A DNA stretch of 64,000 nt from contig VZTI01005024.1 of the NCBI GenBank assembly GCA_013397865.1, forward strand, positions 120,619 through 184,618. Reading direction: 5' to 3'. The notes below the pieces were generated by a model, which was not told the DNA's origin, did no database searches, and saw nothing but the letters and a program-made list of their open reading frames with translations. The DNA comes from Struthidea cinerea (Eukaryota; Chordata; Aves; Passeriformes; Corcoracidae). The position numbers were made by a program, and so were the translations under genes. Positions 50,411-62,412 of this stretch are shown piece after piece (the first letter of the stretch is position 1; each line of letters opens with the position of its first letter).

Positions 50411-53400
50411 ACCCAGATCCTCCTATCCCGTGGGCTGTTTGAGAGGTGGTAGGTGAACACCACTAAATAACTAAAAGTTACCATGAAACTCTACACACTA
50501 TCTAGAAGTATGAATACATACCTCATACTCCTTTCTCCCCTTATGCTCTGAGCAGGTTTTTTATTTTACTGTGGAGTTTCATGATTTTAACCTTTCACAT
50601 AAAGTTTTCAGAAATAAGTTTTCTTTATGTGCTAAATTGCTTCCAACTTCTTGTAACAAAAATTGCAGTTTCTACCAGCTAACCAAGTTTGACTTGACTC
50701 AGGCCAAACTCTGAAAAAAAAAAAAAACAGTAAATAACTAGTAAATTAGTAAGTCATCACACAAAGTCTTGACCTTTATTATAATATTTCCTAATAAGTG
50801 TCATAGTAAGTATTATAATAATAAAAAAGGAGCGTGAATATTTGCTTTCATTTTAAACAGACAGCAGCTGAGAAATTATTGTAATGGAATCAAGATGGTT
50901 TCATCCTTGATCTCTCAAGGTCCTCATTTCCCTTCATATCTTCTCAAACTCACTCCTGAAATCCCATATGCCAGAGGAAATATTCATATATTCACTATGT
51001 AATTAGAAAATTTCAGACCTCATTTGGTTGTATAAAGCATAGTAATTACCTCAGTAAAGGATATTTCTTTTCTGCTGTTTTGGTTGTTTTCTTTATGTGC
51101 TGCCCAAGTTTTACTGAAAAGCCCCAATATGCTTTGAAAAATTATAGACCATTTGATTTCAGAAACTGTTTAGAAATGGGAAAAAAGACATGTGCATACA
51201 TGTGTACAAAAAGAACTATTACGAATCTTTGAAGGATTGCTAGAAGATTTTATTAGTATGTTTGAGCTTATTCTGTCTTGTCCTATTCTTGTTATTTTCT
51301 TTATAGATCACGTATCTTTTTGATGGCAATGTAATTGAAAAATGCTGAAAGGTGAGAATATGTGGAGTGTTCACCTCTGTATGCTTATCAACTGACTAAA
51401 TCTAAAAAACATTTTGTGAATGATTTCGTAGTTATTTCTTTAGAAGCCCTTTGATAGAAGGTCAAATGCACAAGTTGTGAGAAGTTTCCATAGCCAATCT
51501 TCATCTTATTGCAGATGAGTGAGTTCAGTGCCATTCAATGGCTCCTCCACAAAAAAACAGAGCACCAAACAAACCAATACAGATTACCTTAATAAAAGTG
51601 TGTGCACCTTAACAGTAGTACTTTTTTATATATATGCAAATACACTTCTCAGTTGTATTTTCATTTATAGTGTAGATAAAAAATAGTCATTTTTTAATTG
51701 AGGGAATACATCTGGTTTTGAGTTACATTGCTGGTAAGCCTACAAGCTGAATCACTAGAAATCTAAAAATCGTTGGCTTGAAAAAAACTGGAATGAGTAA
51801 CTCCTAATGTATGTCTGGCTTGTGTCTCATAATCAAGTGTTTTCAGCATCTGTCTTAACCAGCTCCTTCGTTTCTAGATAAATGATTCTATTAGTGTCAA
51901 ACAGTAAAACAGAGTATTTAATATTTAAATATTGAAACCAAGTTTTCTATAGCTAACTGCGAATTATGTCCACAAGGGAGTAAAAAATCCAGCAGGTGTT
52001 TCTATAAATGACAAATACTACCTGTTAAGAGCTAAGGGAGGGAAGTTAAACAGATGGTATTTATGTGGGGCATGTATAGTGACAATTGTAGCTTAAAGTT
52101 AGGTCAGATCTGACTCTACATCTCCTTTATTTTGCAGTTGAAGATGGCTAAGTTTCCTGCACAGAAAGATAAATTATGTATTAAAACTTGCATCGGTGGT
52201 TTAAAATTATTAAAAAAAGAAAAGGAGAAGATTTAATATGTATAATGAAGAAAGGTGTATTTAAATTCAATAACCAGTGATCCAGGCAAAGTAGAACTCT
52301 CTTAAAATATAAAATGCAGCTCACTGTTGTTGGTATGGCTTGGGAGACCTAGATTTTTGTGAAACGGGTGATGTGTTTTTCTTTGGAAAATACGCTGAAG
52401 CTGGGCTGCGGCAAAAGTTGGTCAGTAAGTTGGACAACACCCCAAACTTAGAGTTTTAACTATATTTTTTTCATTCTTCCAACCAATTGAATTCCCCACA
52501 TAGACTATTTTCGTGTCTATTTAAAATGTGAGCAACATTCTCTTTAAAAGGTTTTGTATCTCTTGCTACGTCTCTGCCCAACGATTCTTCTATAGACGGT
52601 AAATTCCTTATGGTCAGAAGTCTTTTCCTTTAGTCTGGTAAGTACAGTCTCAGACTTAACACATCTGTATTGCTGCTTTTGCTACCAGCTGTAGTATTGT
52701 TGTTTTATAATTTAGAGGCACTCCACCACGAGCTTTCAGTTTTCCTTATTTTGGTGACGTTTAAGGTGTCTGGCTATTTTTGATTCAGAATAACGTGGTT
52801 GCGTTGCCATCTTTTGTTTGAGAACTTGGTTCCTCATCCAGCCTAAAAGACCCTTAGACCTCTAGGTGGTAACATTAGAATAAATGTCCACTGATGACAT
52901 GTTGGCTTCCATCCCATGAGAAAGCCTCTGAAATGGGAAACCTGGGCAGGTTGTCTTGATTAATGCCTTTAGTTTTGTAGGCAAAATGTTTCAATTCTGT
53001 GCTATGTACCAGATGTGCATAAAATTGTGACTGAATCATTTTTTAAATTCCTCTAAACTCCTATTTGTTTGCTACCATTTTTAAAGGCAGAGTGACATCT
53101 CTTCTTTCTTAGCATGTACTTAATTGAATATAAATAAACCATGAATGGCCTCACTCCATATCTGTAAATGCATACTGAAAACCAAATGCAAGAAATACAT
53201 TTTGTTAATTCAGGAAACATAAATGCTGTAGAATTAATTTTAGGAGCTAAGTGTTCATTTTCAATAACCTCTGTTTCATAATTCTGTAATCATTATCTAA
53301 ATAATGTCCCCGGTTATTCGGTGATTAGCACATTTTTATGATGAAAAGATTAATTCATTAAAACGAAATGTGTGTTTTTCCTTATGGCATGCTTCTTCTC

Positions 53401-56346
53401 CCTTCCTTGGTTAGAATGGATAAAAAGAATAAGAAAATTTAGACAAGTACAAGCACTGTGCTTTAGAGACGAGGTATATATCTATCTGCACTGGTCAGCA
53501 TAACAGACAAACGCTCATGGTCTCCCATTAACTGCTTCTCTTCCTTCGCATCTTTTTTACAACTGTAGGAAAAAACCCCTGCCCTAGTTCTGTCTCATGC
53601 TAAAATACTATTTGGACTCAGCTGTGTTCCCAGTCTACATCTCTGTATTTGGAGCAAATGTAGAACCTTTCTATCTCAACAGGTTTTGGGGGAAGTTTCA
53701 TATCAAATAGAGAGTGGAGTACGGAATCTGTGCTACTTACTCCATCTCAGGTCACTGTGACAGAGAGAGCTTGAACAGCAGATAACAGTTGAATGAATCA
53801 GCTCATAGGTACCATATGTATGATTTTTGATCCCAAATCTCCTTGGTTTAGTTCTGGAAAGAGAAGGTTCAAGTGGATATGAATGAGTGTCCCTGTTAGT
53901 TTAAATTTTTAAAAGCTGGGAGTTTTACAGTGTCTCTCCTGCTTCTTATTTTTGCAATACCAGATCACTATCATTTTCTAGTTCCAGGAACAGGGTCCAG
54001 CAAGCTCCTGCTAAAGAGCAATCTTCTAATTCTGGTGCTAAAACCAGACACAGTTGGACCATTTGTCCTGTAGCTGGAACATGATAATACAGTAGAGAAG
54101 GCTCTTAACCTTAAAGAGTTAAACATTAATTTCTTTGTATTCTAAATTACAGTTTCAGAAGACAAGCAAATGGCATGACTAAATGTAAACCCAGAAAACT
54201 AAACTCCTTTGATTTGAAATTAGAGTTTTGTAAGCAGCTGTACTCCAAAATAAATAAAATGGACTACAGAAATCATATTTGTTAACAGAAATATCAACGT
54301 TCATCATGATACCAGTCTTAAATCATTAATTCAGTACCATTGTAACTCCCAACTGTGTTAATACATTATATTAACCATATAACCATTAACCATTTAACCA
54401 TGACATACTTATTTTACTCTTCAGCTTCTAAGTAACCTCTCTGCTCCTCAGGTATGATATACCTGGGATTTTGCATGTCATAAATAAAAATGAGGTCACA
54501 TGTTCCTTAAGCTGCAGCAAAGATTACCCAATTTGTAATAAGAAAAGTTCTCTGCCTCATTAATTAAAATAAGTCTTAATTTTTTTATATACTTTATGGT
54601 ATCAAACTCAAAAATATTTTTTTAAAAAGTTATTGTAAAAAAAGATGTACATGTCTCTATCTGAATTTTTAAATAAATTCAGGGTAGATGCTAAGTAGAT
54701 GACCAACTTTTAATTGAGTAACTAAAACATAATTAAGGAATACAGGGAATTTCTTGAACTGGAACTTTTTTCACTAATATTTGTTATAAAAAGCTACTAC
54801 ATTTTCCACAAAATTGCATTGGGTAACTGCAGAGAAAATGCTTAATTTCATTTTATTGCCTCTTAAAATATTTTTGCAAGAACATCTGACCCCAAAATAA
54901 TTTTGTTTTGTAATTTTGAAAGGAAAAAATTTGTGGACATGAAATTAAATATTTCATTTTGAACAAAGATACCATGAAGTGGTTTTAGCATTTTCAGAAA
55001 TTCTTTTAGTTCCTCCTTTTTATGACTGAATCTTCTGCAGTTGTTATTGTGAATTAATGCTAAAAATGTTTGATATTTGGCCTTAGATAGATAATTTGTC
55101 TCTAAAACATGGAGTTTGTGCTTAAGACACCTGTTCTGTTTTTTTGTATTTTTCTTATCCAAAAGTCACTCTTTCTGCACAGCCCCTTCAGGTCCAGAGA
55201 AATTTTGTATACGCCTGTCATTTATTGTGTTTCTGCTGTTCAACAAACACCCCACTCATTGACTTGTTTTCCTAAAATCTTAGAAAGAATGTTATATAGA
55301 CAAGAAATCTGGGTTCACCTCTGCTGCTAGATGAAGTACGTCATAGGTAATTCTTCTACCTAGAAATCAGATTTAACCTGACACTTACTAGTGTGATGTG
55401 GTTTTTACAAAACTCCAGCAACTCCTTGATACAGGATTACTTCATGCTCAGATGTTTCTGAAAATACATTGGGAAGGCAGGATTATTTGCTTATTATACT
55501 TAAAACACAAAGACTGCTGTCTTCCCGTCCACTAACAGACACACCTCTATTCTTTCTTTCATGAGAAATGACGGTAGGCTCAGATATATCCAAGTCTGTA
55601 GTCTGCATTTACTTGAAATAATTTTTGACAATGTCTGAAATGGAAAAAATGTGGGCGGAAAGAGGTCAGCATAGTTCATATAAATACAAGTTGGTGAATT
55701 AAAAACGTACGTTTTTGTCTTCCTCTTTGCTTTTTGAAATCTCACTACCATCCTGCATATTCCTGATGCCTTTGGATTTTGGACTGGATTATGTGTTCAT
55801 TTCATGAAGAGAAGATAGAATAGCCGGTGCAATTGCCAGTGCAACTGCCTCTGTCTCCTTTCTCTAAAAGGGCATGAGCTATCTGGGGTAGGCACAAGCT
55901 GCTTGTTTTCTGAGTTCAGCAGCAGGTCAGTTCTTTTCTCAATAGGTTTCACTACAGCCAGAATCAGCTACCACTCTTTGGGGTTTTTTTGTTGTTTTTT
56001 TGTTTCCTTTTGCAAGAGGGGGAAACAAAGAAACCTAAAAACAAAATTGAGGCTAAACAAGGGGATGGGAACCAAGGGACCGGTTCTGAAAAATGGCATG
56101 TTGACCAAAGTTTGTACCATATTGTGGAAATATTTTCCACAGAAGTGCAGCTTTTTGACAACAATACTGATTGTATGGGTGTTCTGAAGGATTTCAAATA
56201 TTCTTGCCATATTCCAAAACAAGTTCAAACGCACTGACAATATCTTTAAGACTTTCACCATCCTATCTATACAACAAACTCTAATTAACCCATGCTTACT
56301 ATTCTAAGCTACTTTCTCAAGGAGGCAGATTGTATTTATTAATTGC
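50411..56346. other. AT-rich unique sequence, no gene recognised
   Basis: The longest stretch without a recognisable element in this window. It holds an A14 run (50714-50727), a triplet of 'taaccat' words at 54372-54402, and a candidate conserved element at 53190-53390 (see findings). No gene is supported. Confidence 0.5.
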
Positions 56347-56372
56347 ATATATATATATGTGTGTGTGTGTGT
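56347..56372 (+). repeat. (AT)n(GT)n compound microsatellite
   Basis: Six AT units run directly into about seven GT units. A further AT-rich, alternating purine-pyrimidine stretch continues to about 56460. Confidence 0.93.
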
Positions 56373-57303
56373 AGGTATGCATGTATATATATGATACATA
56401 ATATGTTATATATTAAATATAATATAACGTATGTGGGGAGTTTATATACATGTATATAAAAAGATTCATATTTATTCACGTCCTTATTTTAGGAAGGAAA
56501 CTACCCTCTCCTGGCATTTTTTTGTGAGCTTGCATCATGGAAATCTTTTCTCACTATTCCGTTATGTTCATCACTGTGTTTTCTCCCTACAGGCACAGAA
56601 AATATCTTACACTTCTCACTGGGTTTTCTCCCTGCAGTCATAGAAAAGATCATACAACACTCCTTCCATGTCTACTGATGCAAAATCAAACATAGTATTC
56701 ACTCCCTTGTTCTCTTCCTGTTACCCCTCCTGCTGACTGTTTAGAAGGTTTTCTTGTTTCTCCTCCCCTAACATTTATCCTTCCTTCTTTTTTTTTTTTT
56801 TAAATAGTTTTGCTTTCAATACCTGACTAAAATTTAGGGAGGGAACGACTTCACTGCAGTTAATGGGACCCCCAAACGAATTATATTAATGTTGCTTTAC
56901 TGACTAGGGTCAGTATTTCATCTCCTTAAAATTTGGGGTTTTTTCTCTCATGTTCAGAAGTGCATGAGAAGGACCTCTAGCTTTCTGCTGTTCCTCTAGA
57001 GGTTGTTGGTGCCATAGATTTCGCTGGGAAGGAAAATGGGAGCAAGACCAAGAGTTAAGTATTTTCCTCACATCCAGCTACCACCAGAAGGTTCTATAAC
57101 CAGTGCAAGTCATCAACTTGCAAGTAGCAATGTAGCTCATCACAGTCTCAGTCCTGGTAGAACTGGATTTTCTGGCTGTTATGAGAAAGTAAATAGTATA
57201 ATGTGGGCATTTTTCATTGAAATTCAGTAATTTTTCCTAAGGACTTTTTCAGCATTTCTTATGTCTAATATGTATATAGTTTAATTATCCAAGATGACTT
57301 CAG
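56373..57303. other. Unique sequence, no gene recognised
   Basis: A T14 run is at 56788-56801. Near 56570-56640 two copies of a 'gttttctccctacaggca' / 'gttttctccctgcagtca' word occur about 47 bp apart, the remains of a short tandem duplication. Confidence 0.5.
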
Positions 57304-57423
57304 GGTGGGGGGTTTTTTGTGGGTTTTTTTTGTGGGTGGGTTTGTTTGTTTTTTGAGTTTTTTGTTTTGTTGTCTTTTGTTTGTTTGGGTTTTTTTGGTT
57401 TTGTGGTGTTTTTTTTTTTTTTT

Positions 57424-57479
<56 letters not shown>

Positions 57480-57515
57480 GTTTGGTTTGGTTGTGGTTTG
57501 TTTTTTTTTTTTGGT
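57304..57515 (+). repeat. G/T-rich tract with a T54 homopolymer
   Basis: Starts with G-runs (gggtggggggtt, gtggg, gtgggtggg; 57304-57341). It passes through TTTG-like repeats into T15-G-T54 (57409-57478) and ends with GGTTT repeats. The long hydrophobic or lysine-rich frames on both strands are products of composition. Homopolymers of this length are often mis-sized in assemblies. Confidence 0.95.
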
Positions 57516-57592
57516 TGAATTTCTTAATAGCAAGCCCAGAAAGTGGCATAGCAAAAAAAAGTATTAGCTTGTACAAATGTGGGGTAAATACA

Positions 57593-57766
57593 TGTGCCAA
57601 TTAATTTTCTTCACAGTAGCTTGCATGGTGCCATGTTTTGGATTTGTGCTGAAAACAGGGTGTTACAGATATTGCTGGGCAGTGCCTGCATAAGCCAAGG
57701 CCCTTTCTGCTCTTTACCCCACTCCATGAGCAAGTAGGCTGAAGGTGCAGCAGAAGTTGGGAGAGT
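57593..57766 (+). mobile_element. Partial LTR, same family as the 38.3-38.9 kb LTR
   Basis: The blocks 'ttaattttcttcacagtagc', 'ccatgttttggatttgtgctgaaaacag', 'gctgggcagtgcctgcataagccaaggccctttctgct' and 'gcagcagaagttgggagagt' follow the 5' half of the LTR family seen on the minus strand at 38268-38856. The first bases 'tgtgccaattaattttc' suggest a start at 57593 with an internal deletion of about 20 bp. The 3' half, with the TATA box and poly(A) word, is missing. No duplication could be found. It is an older relic than the two complete LTRs. Confidence 0.8.
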
Positions 57767-60700
57767 ACAGTAAATCATTTGGATAAATAAAGAATACCTC
57801 ACTAATATAATACATCTTATGATAAGATTAAACCTTTTTTGATTCTTGTATTGAAATAGAACTGGACTGGGTTAGAAATATTTCTTAAATTTTATGTGCC
57901 CATAACTTTTAAATTTATAGCTTGGATATGTTTTTATGGCCATTAATTACAGTCAGACTTGGTAACCTTTATTCATGCTGATGGAACCTTTGCCTGAGTG
58001 GTGACTACTCAACTGAGAGGTGATTAAATACATATAGTATAATTTAAAATGGCCAAGGTACTTTTAAAATCCAGGAAAGCAAAGCCAAAATCTATTCAAA
58101 GGAAATGAGATTTCTTTAGACAGAGTGGTGTGCTAGCTCAATTAATGTCAGCAAGAGTTTTGTCGTATCAAAGATGCCAGACTAGTTAATCAGGCTTTAG
58201 GTCTTCATGGGTGCAAAATAGAAGTGGGATGGGGTGTTTTTGTTGTTTGTTTGCTGTAATAACTATGTTGCATTGGTATGCCCTACAATTATATTGCACA
58301 AATAGAAAAAGCTTGTTTAGGAATGTGTACTGATGCATAAAATTTGGAGGTTGGCTGCAATATAATCTGTTCCATGAGGTAAAAGAAAAATTAACTTTAT
58401 GTATATTGTTTGTGCCAATAGAAAAACAAAAAAAACCAGTCTTTCAAATATGTGTTCGCATGTCCTGTTTCTTTCTCTTAAAACATTGTATTTGTCTAAT
58501 TCTGTGACAGAAGAAAACAATTTGCTGTTGCTGTACCATTACTTTTTAAAAGGTTCATTTTAAGACATTTTATGAAACAATTTTGATATTAGTCTGGCTA
58601 GATGGGACCTGATCATGACACTTGGAGTGTGAGCAGTGTTGAAAAAGTGATTCCCTTGGCCCTCTGTGCTCATTAAAAAGAGAACCCCACAGGGCAATGG
58701 AAAATTGGTCTGCAAAGAGTGTTACATACTTGAATATGTGGCTTACACAGAATACTGGCAGTTCATCATTATTAGAATCAACCTGTATTCATAGGTCAGT
58801 CTATTCTCTAGAATAACTGTCTTTGTTTTTAGAAGCTGAAGGAAGGGAACACAGAAAGTTTCCATCACTGGAGCTTTTACATACCAACTATCATAAAACA
58901 ATACAGGAGAAGGGACAGCGAGGTTCACAGCAGATGGTTTTGCCTTTTCTTTATTTTGGTGGCCAGTGATTGTTATTTAATGCTTATGGTGCCATCATGG
59001 AAACTTAATGACTTCCTCAAAACTAGGAAACATTTTTCTGTCCATTCACAAAGATCTGCTGATACAATACACATGTAAAAACAACACAAATCTTACTATC
59101 TGCTCAGATGACATAAATTTCTACCAAGAAACTACATTCAACCCAACAGAAGCATTTCCTGCAACAAATCCAAAACCGGAAAGCCAGAAGAAGCCAGAAG
59201 TTCATTGTTTTTTCAAAATGAATAATACCGTTGCCTTTCAGACTGATAGCTATTGCACAACCTTAACTTGACCAAATATATTTTCTTGCCGAAAAAACCC
59301 CCAACAAAAACCCAAACAAAAATGCTGCTTCTTTTGCCAGATCATCAAATTTGATGAGCAGACACTTCATGTTCTAGGGACACCACTGGCGTAACAATGG
59401 TGGTTAAGTACATGGGAAAGAAAATATAATGTCCTGAAAACTACACGGACTGTTATATAATAAAAATACTATTTAAAAATAAATAAATAAAGCATATAAA
59501 AAAGGCTCACTGTCATTATGGATGGGTATTCAGATGTGGAAATAATGGCTGTTGCGTAAAAGGAATTTGTATGTTTTATCAAGGCATGTGAGTGCAGTTA
59601 TTAGTGACAGTCATTGCTATTAGTGACCCTCAATGGGATTTACAAATTAGTAACATCTCGATTCGAGGGAATTTAAGGTTAGATTTATCCTTTCTTCTCA
59701 TTTTAATAGCAGCCATGGAGATGACACAATATAGAATAAAAAAGGCACAATAAAGAAGGCAGACTACAGCTTGAGCTTTTATTTCTTGCTAGCCAATAGA
59801 AAAATGACAAAGTGATTTGGCATATAGACCATTTATAATTATAAGGTAGTTAAAAGTGGGGAAATTGTCAGTAACTACAAGCATTTGGACAAAACCCCTG
59901 CAATTTGAGTTAATTATCTCTCCAGAGTTCTTGTTCTGAGCAAAACACGTGTTTATGTAGTACTATTGTATTTGGGCTTTATTTATACTTGGTTTTTACA
60001 TAGCCTTATTAAAAATAAAAATAGAGATCCGGAAACAGTGTTTGAAAAGTTTGTTAAAATAGATCAACTGTCATTAAATAGACATTGGAATGCAAAGCAT
60101 TTCTAACAGTCTGTTTTCAAGTAACAAGGGCAAAATGCAGAATCGAGAAGGGGGAGGAATGAGGTGTGTTTAATAATCCTGACTGTGTCCTAAAGCAGTG
60201 CAAGGGCATACAGCTCTGCTGAACCCAGTGGAGCTTTACCTGCCTTATGCAACCAAGTTTCTGGATAATTATGATTATTTTTCTGGATAATTATGACTTT
60301 GTTTTGTTTTGGGGTTTTTTTCCCCCACTCTTTCACGAACTGTCTTGTTTTTAAAACTGTGGAAAACTCAGGAACGTTGCATCTTTCAGTTATGTACTTT
60401 TTGAATACAATGAAATGCTATGAATTCAGAAAATGGAATCAAATTTGAGGAAACACTTGTCTTAATGTAAATATAAGTAAGCAGACTTAAATATTTCATG
60501 CAATATGGATAAAATCCAGAATTGCTAATTCCCTGTTTGAGCTAAGGTAGACAAAATTTTTAAAGCACTCAGCACACTTTAAAAATAAAGTTCAGTAAAA
60601 ACTCTGTTAAGTGAGTGTTTGTGAATTTAGCATCTATCCATGATTGAAAAGATGTTGTCTTCTCTTATGTATGGGAACACTGCTATTTTGATGAACTGTA

Positions 60701-61631
60701 AACTGTAATTATAATCAATGTGCACCAAGTATAACTAGAAAGTATAAAATTAAATCATAAAAATACAACTTTCTAAAAGATTTCTAGCTATTTCTTATGA
60801 TCATAAATGATGGTGTCCTAATCTAGAAGCATGCAGAAAATAACATGCTCCTGCCTGGCATAACCAGGCAAGTAAAAAGCCCTAGGTAGAAGAGCAAATT
60901 GTCATACTTTAAACACAAAAGCAATGGCAATTGCAGAAAAAATGAGCTGAGAGGTGTTTTTTGGCCTTCAATACTTTCTCCACTGAATCCTGATCCTGTG
61001 CAGTGAGGTGATCAGGTACTCTGGCCCAACTGTTCTGCCCTATGGATCCATTGCTATTGCACCACTTTGATTACTAGTGGAGATACAATCTGCAAAGTCA
61101 ACATCCAGAAGAAAGGCTTCAGCAAGATGGGCTGGAATGACTTAAGGATAAAGATGAATATTTTATTTCTCTGAGGCAGTAGCAGAATCTGAACTCCAGG
61201 CCAGAGACCTGATGAAAACTTTCTGCTCTTCAGGCTATTCTAAAGGCACAAGCAAAAAGCATTCTTTCCCTAACAAAAAGAAAAATCCTTATGTGTATGT
61301 CAAAGATGAGTCATTGCCATGTTTTAAACTTAGGTTATTTACACTAAGATAGAAAACACATTTTTTTAGGAAAAAAAAAATATTCTTCCATTATGGAAGT
61401 CTTTTGGAGTAGGGGATGTTTCTCCTTGCTTTGCAATGAGAACAGTCTATCCATGCCACATAGCAGGGAGGCCAAGCAAATTAGTCCTGCTGCACAGCAG
61501 AGAATGTAGCTGCATGGATGAGCACTTGAGTCCCAAGCAGATAAATTCCTTTGTGTATGGATGTAAAGTGCCAAGGGAGGTATTTGGATGAAGGCAATTC
61601 TATTTCTGTTTTGCTCTGATCCCTGAAGCGC
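57767..61631. other. AT-rich unique sequence, no gene recognised
   Basis: Positions 59480-59960 look like a conserved regulatory element (see findings). A 16-bp word, ttctggataattatga, occurs twice 22 bp apart (60259-60274 and 60281-60296). A perfect 7-bp hairpin (TGCCTGG / CCAGGCA, loop 5) is at 60852-60870. Confidence 0.5.
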
Positions 61632-62397
61632 CTATCTATATCTATCTATATCTATCTATATCTATCTATATCTATATCTATATCTATATCTGTATCTATA
61701 TCTATATCTATATCTATATCTATATCTATATCTATATCTAATCTATATCTATATCTATATCTATATCTATATCTATATCTATATCTATATCTATATCTAT
61801 ATCTATATCTATATCTATATCTATATCTATATCTATATCTATATCTATATCTATATCTATATCTATATCTATATCTATATCTATATCTATATCTATATCT
61901 ATATCTATATCTATATCTATATCTATATCTATATCTATATCTATATCTATATCTATATCTATATCTATATCTATATCTATATCTATATCTATATCTATAT
62001 CTATATCTATATCTATATCTATATCTATATCTATATCTATATCTATATCTATATCTATATCTATATCTATATCTATATCTATATCTATATCTATATCTAT
62101 ATCTATATCTATATCTATATCTATATCTATATCTATATCTATATCTATATCTATATCTATATCTATATCTATATCTATATCTATATCTATATCTATATCT
62201 ATATCTATATCTATATCTATATCTATATCTATATCTAATCTATATCTATATCTATATCTATATCTATATCTATATCATCTATATCTATATCATCTATATC
62301 ATCTACATCTATATCTATATCTATATCTATATCTATATCTATATCTATATCATCTATATCATCTATATCTATATTTATATTTATATCTATATCTATC
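61632..62397 (+). repeat. (TATATC)n hexanucleotide array, about 766 bp
   Basis: The array starts with four 10-bp units (CTATCTATAT, a tetranucleotide plus hexanucleotide alternation; 61632-61671) and settles into TATATC hexamers. One variant is TGTATC near 61691. Between two 5-base TAATC units (61739-61743 and 62236-62240) there are exactly 82 perfect TATATC copies over 492 bp. The right end is disordered, with TATATCATC, ATCTACATC and TATATTTATATT variants. The perfect core with eroded edges fits expansion by replication slippage or unequal exchange. Bases 62399-62412 add a short (TG)n. Confidence 0.99.
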
Positions 62398-62398
62398 T

Positions 62399-62412
62399 TT
62401 GTGTGTGTGTGT
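62399..62412 (+). repeat. Short (TG)n tract
   Basis: Seven TG units at the right edge of the hexanucleotide array. Confidence 0.9.

Noticed and set aside
57265..57604. Long lysine-rich and phenylalanine-rich frames on opposite strands
   Set aside because: They translate a poly-T / G/T low-complexity tract.
61632..62397. CRISPR-like regular array
   Set aside because: There are no spacers; it is a continuous 6-bp tandem repeat in an animal genome.
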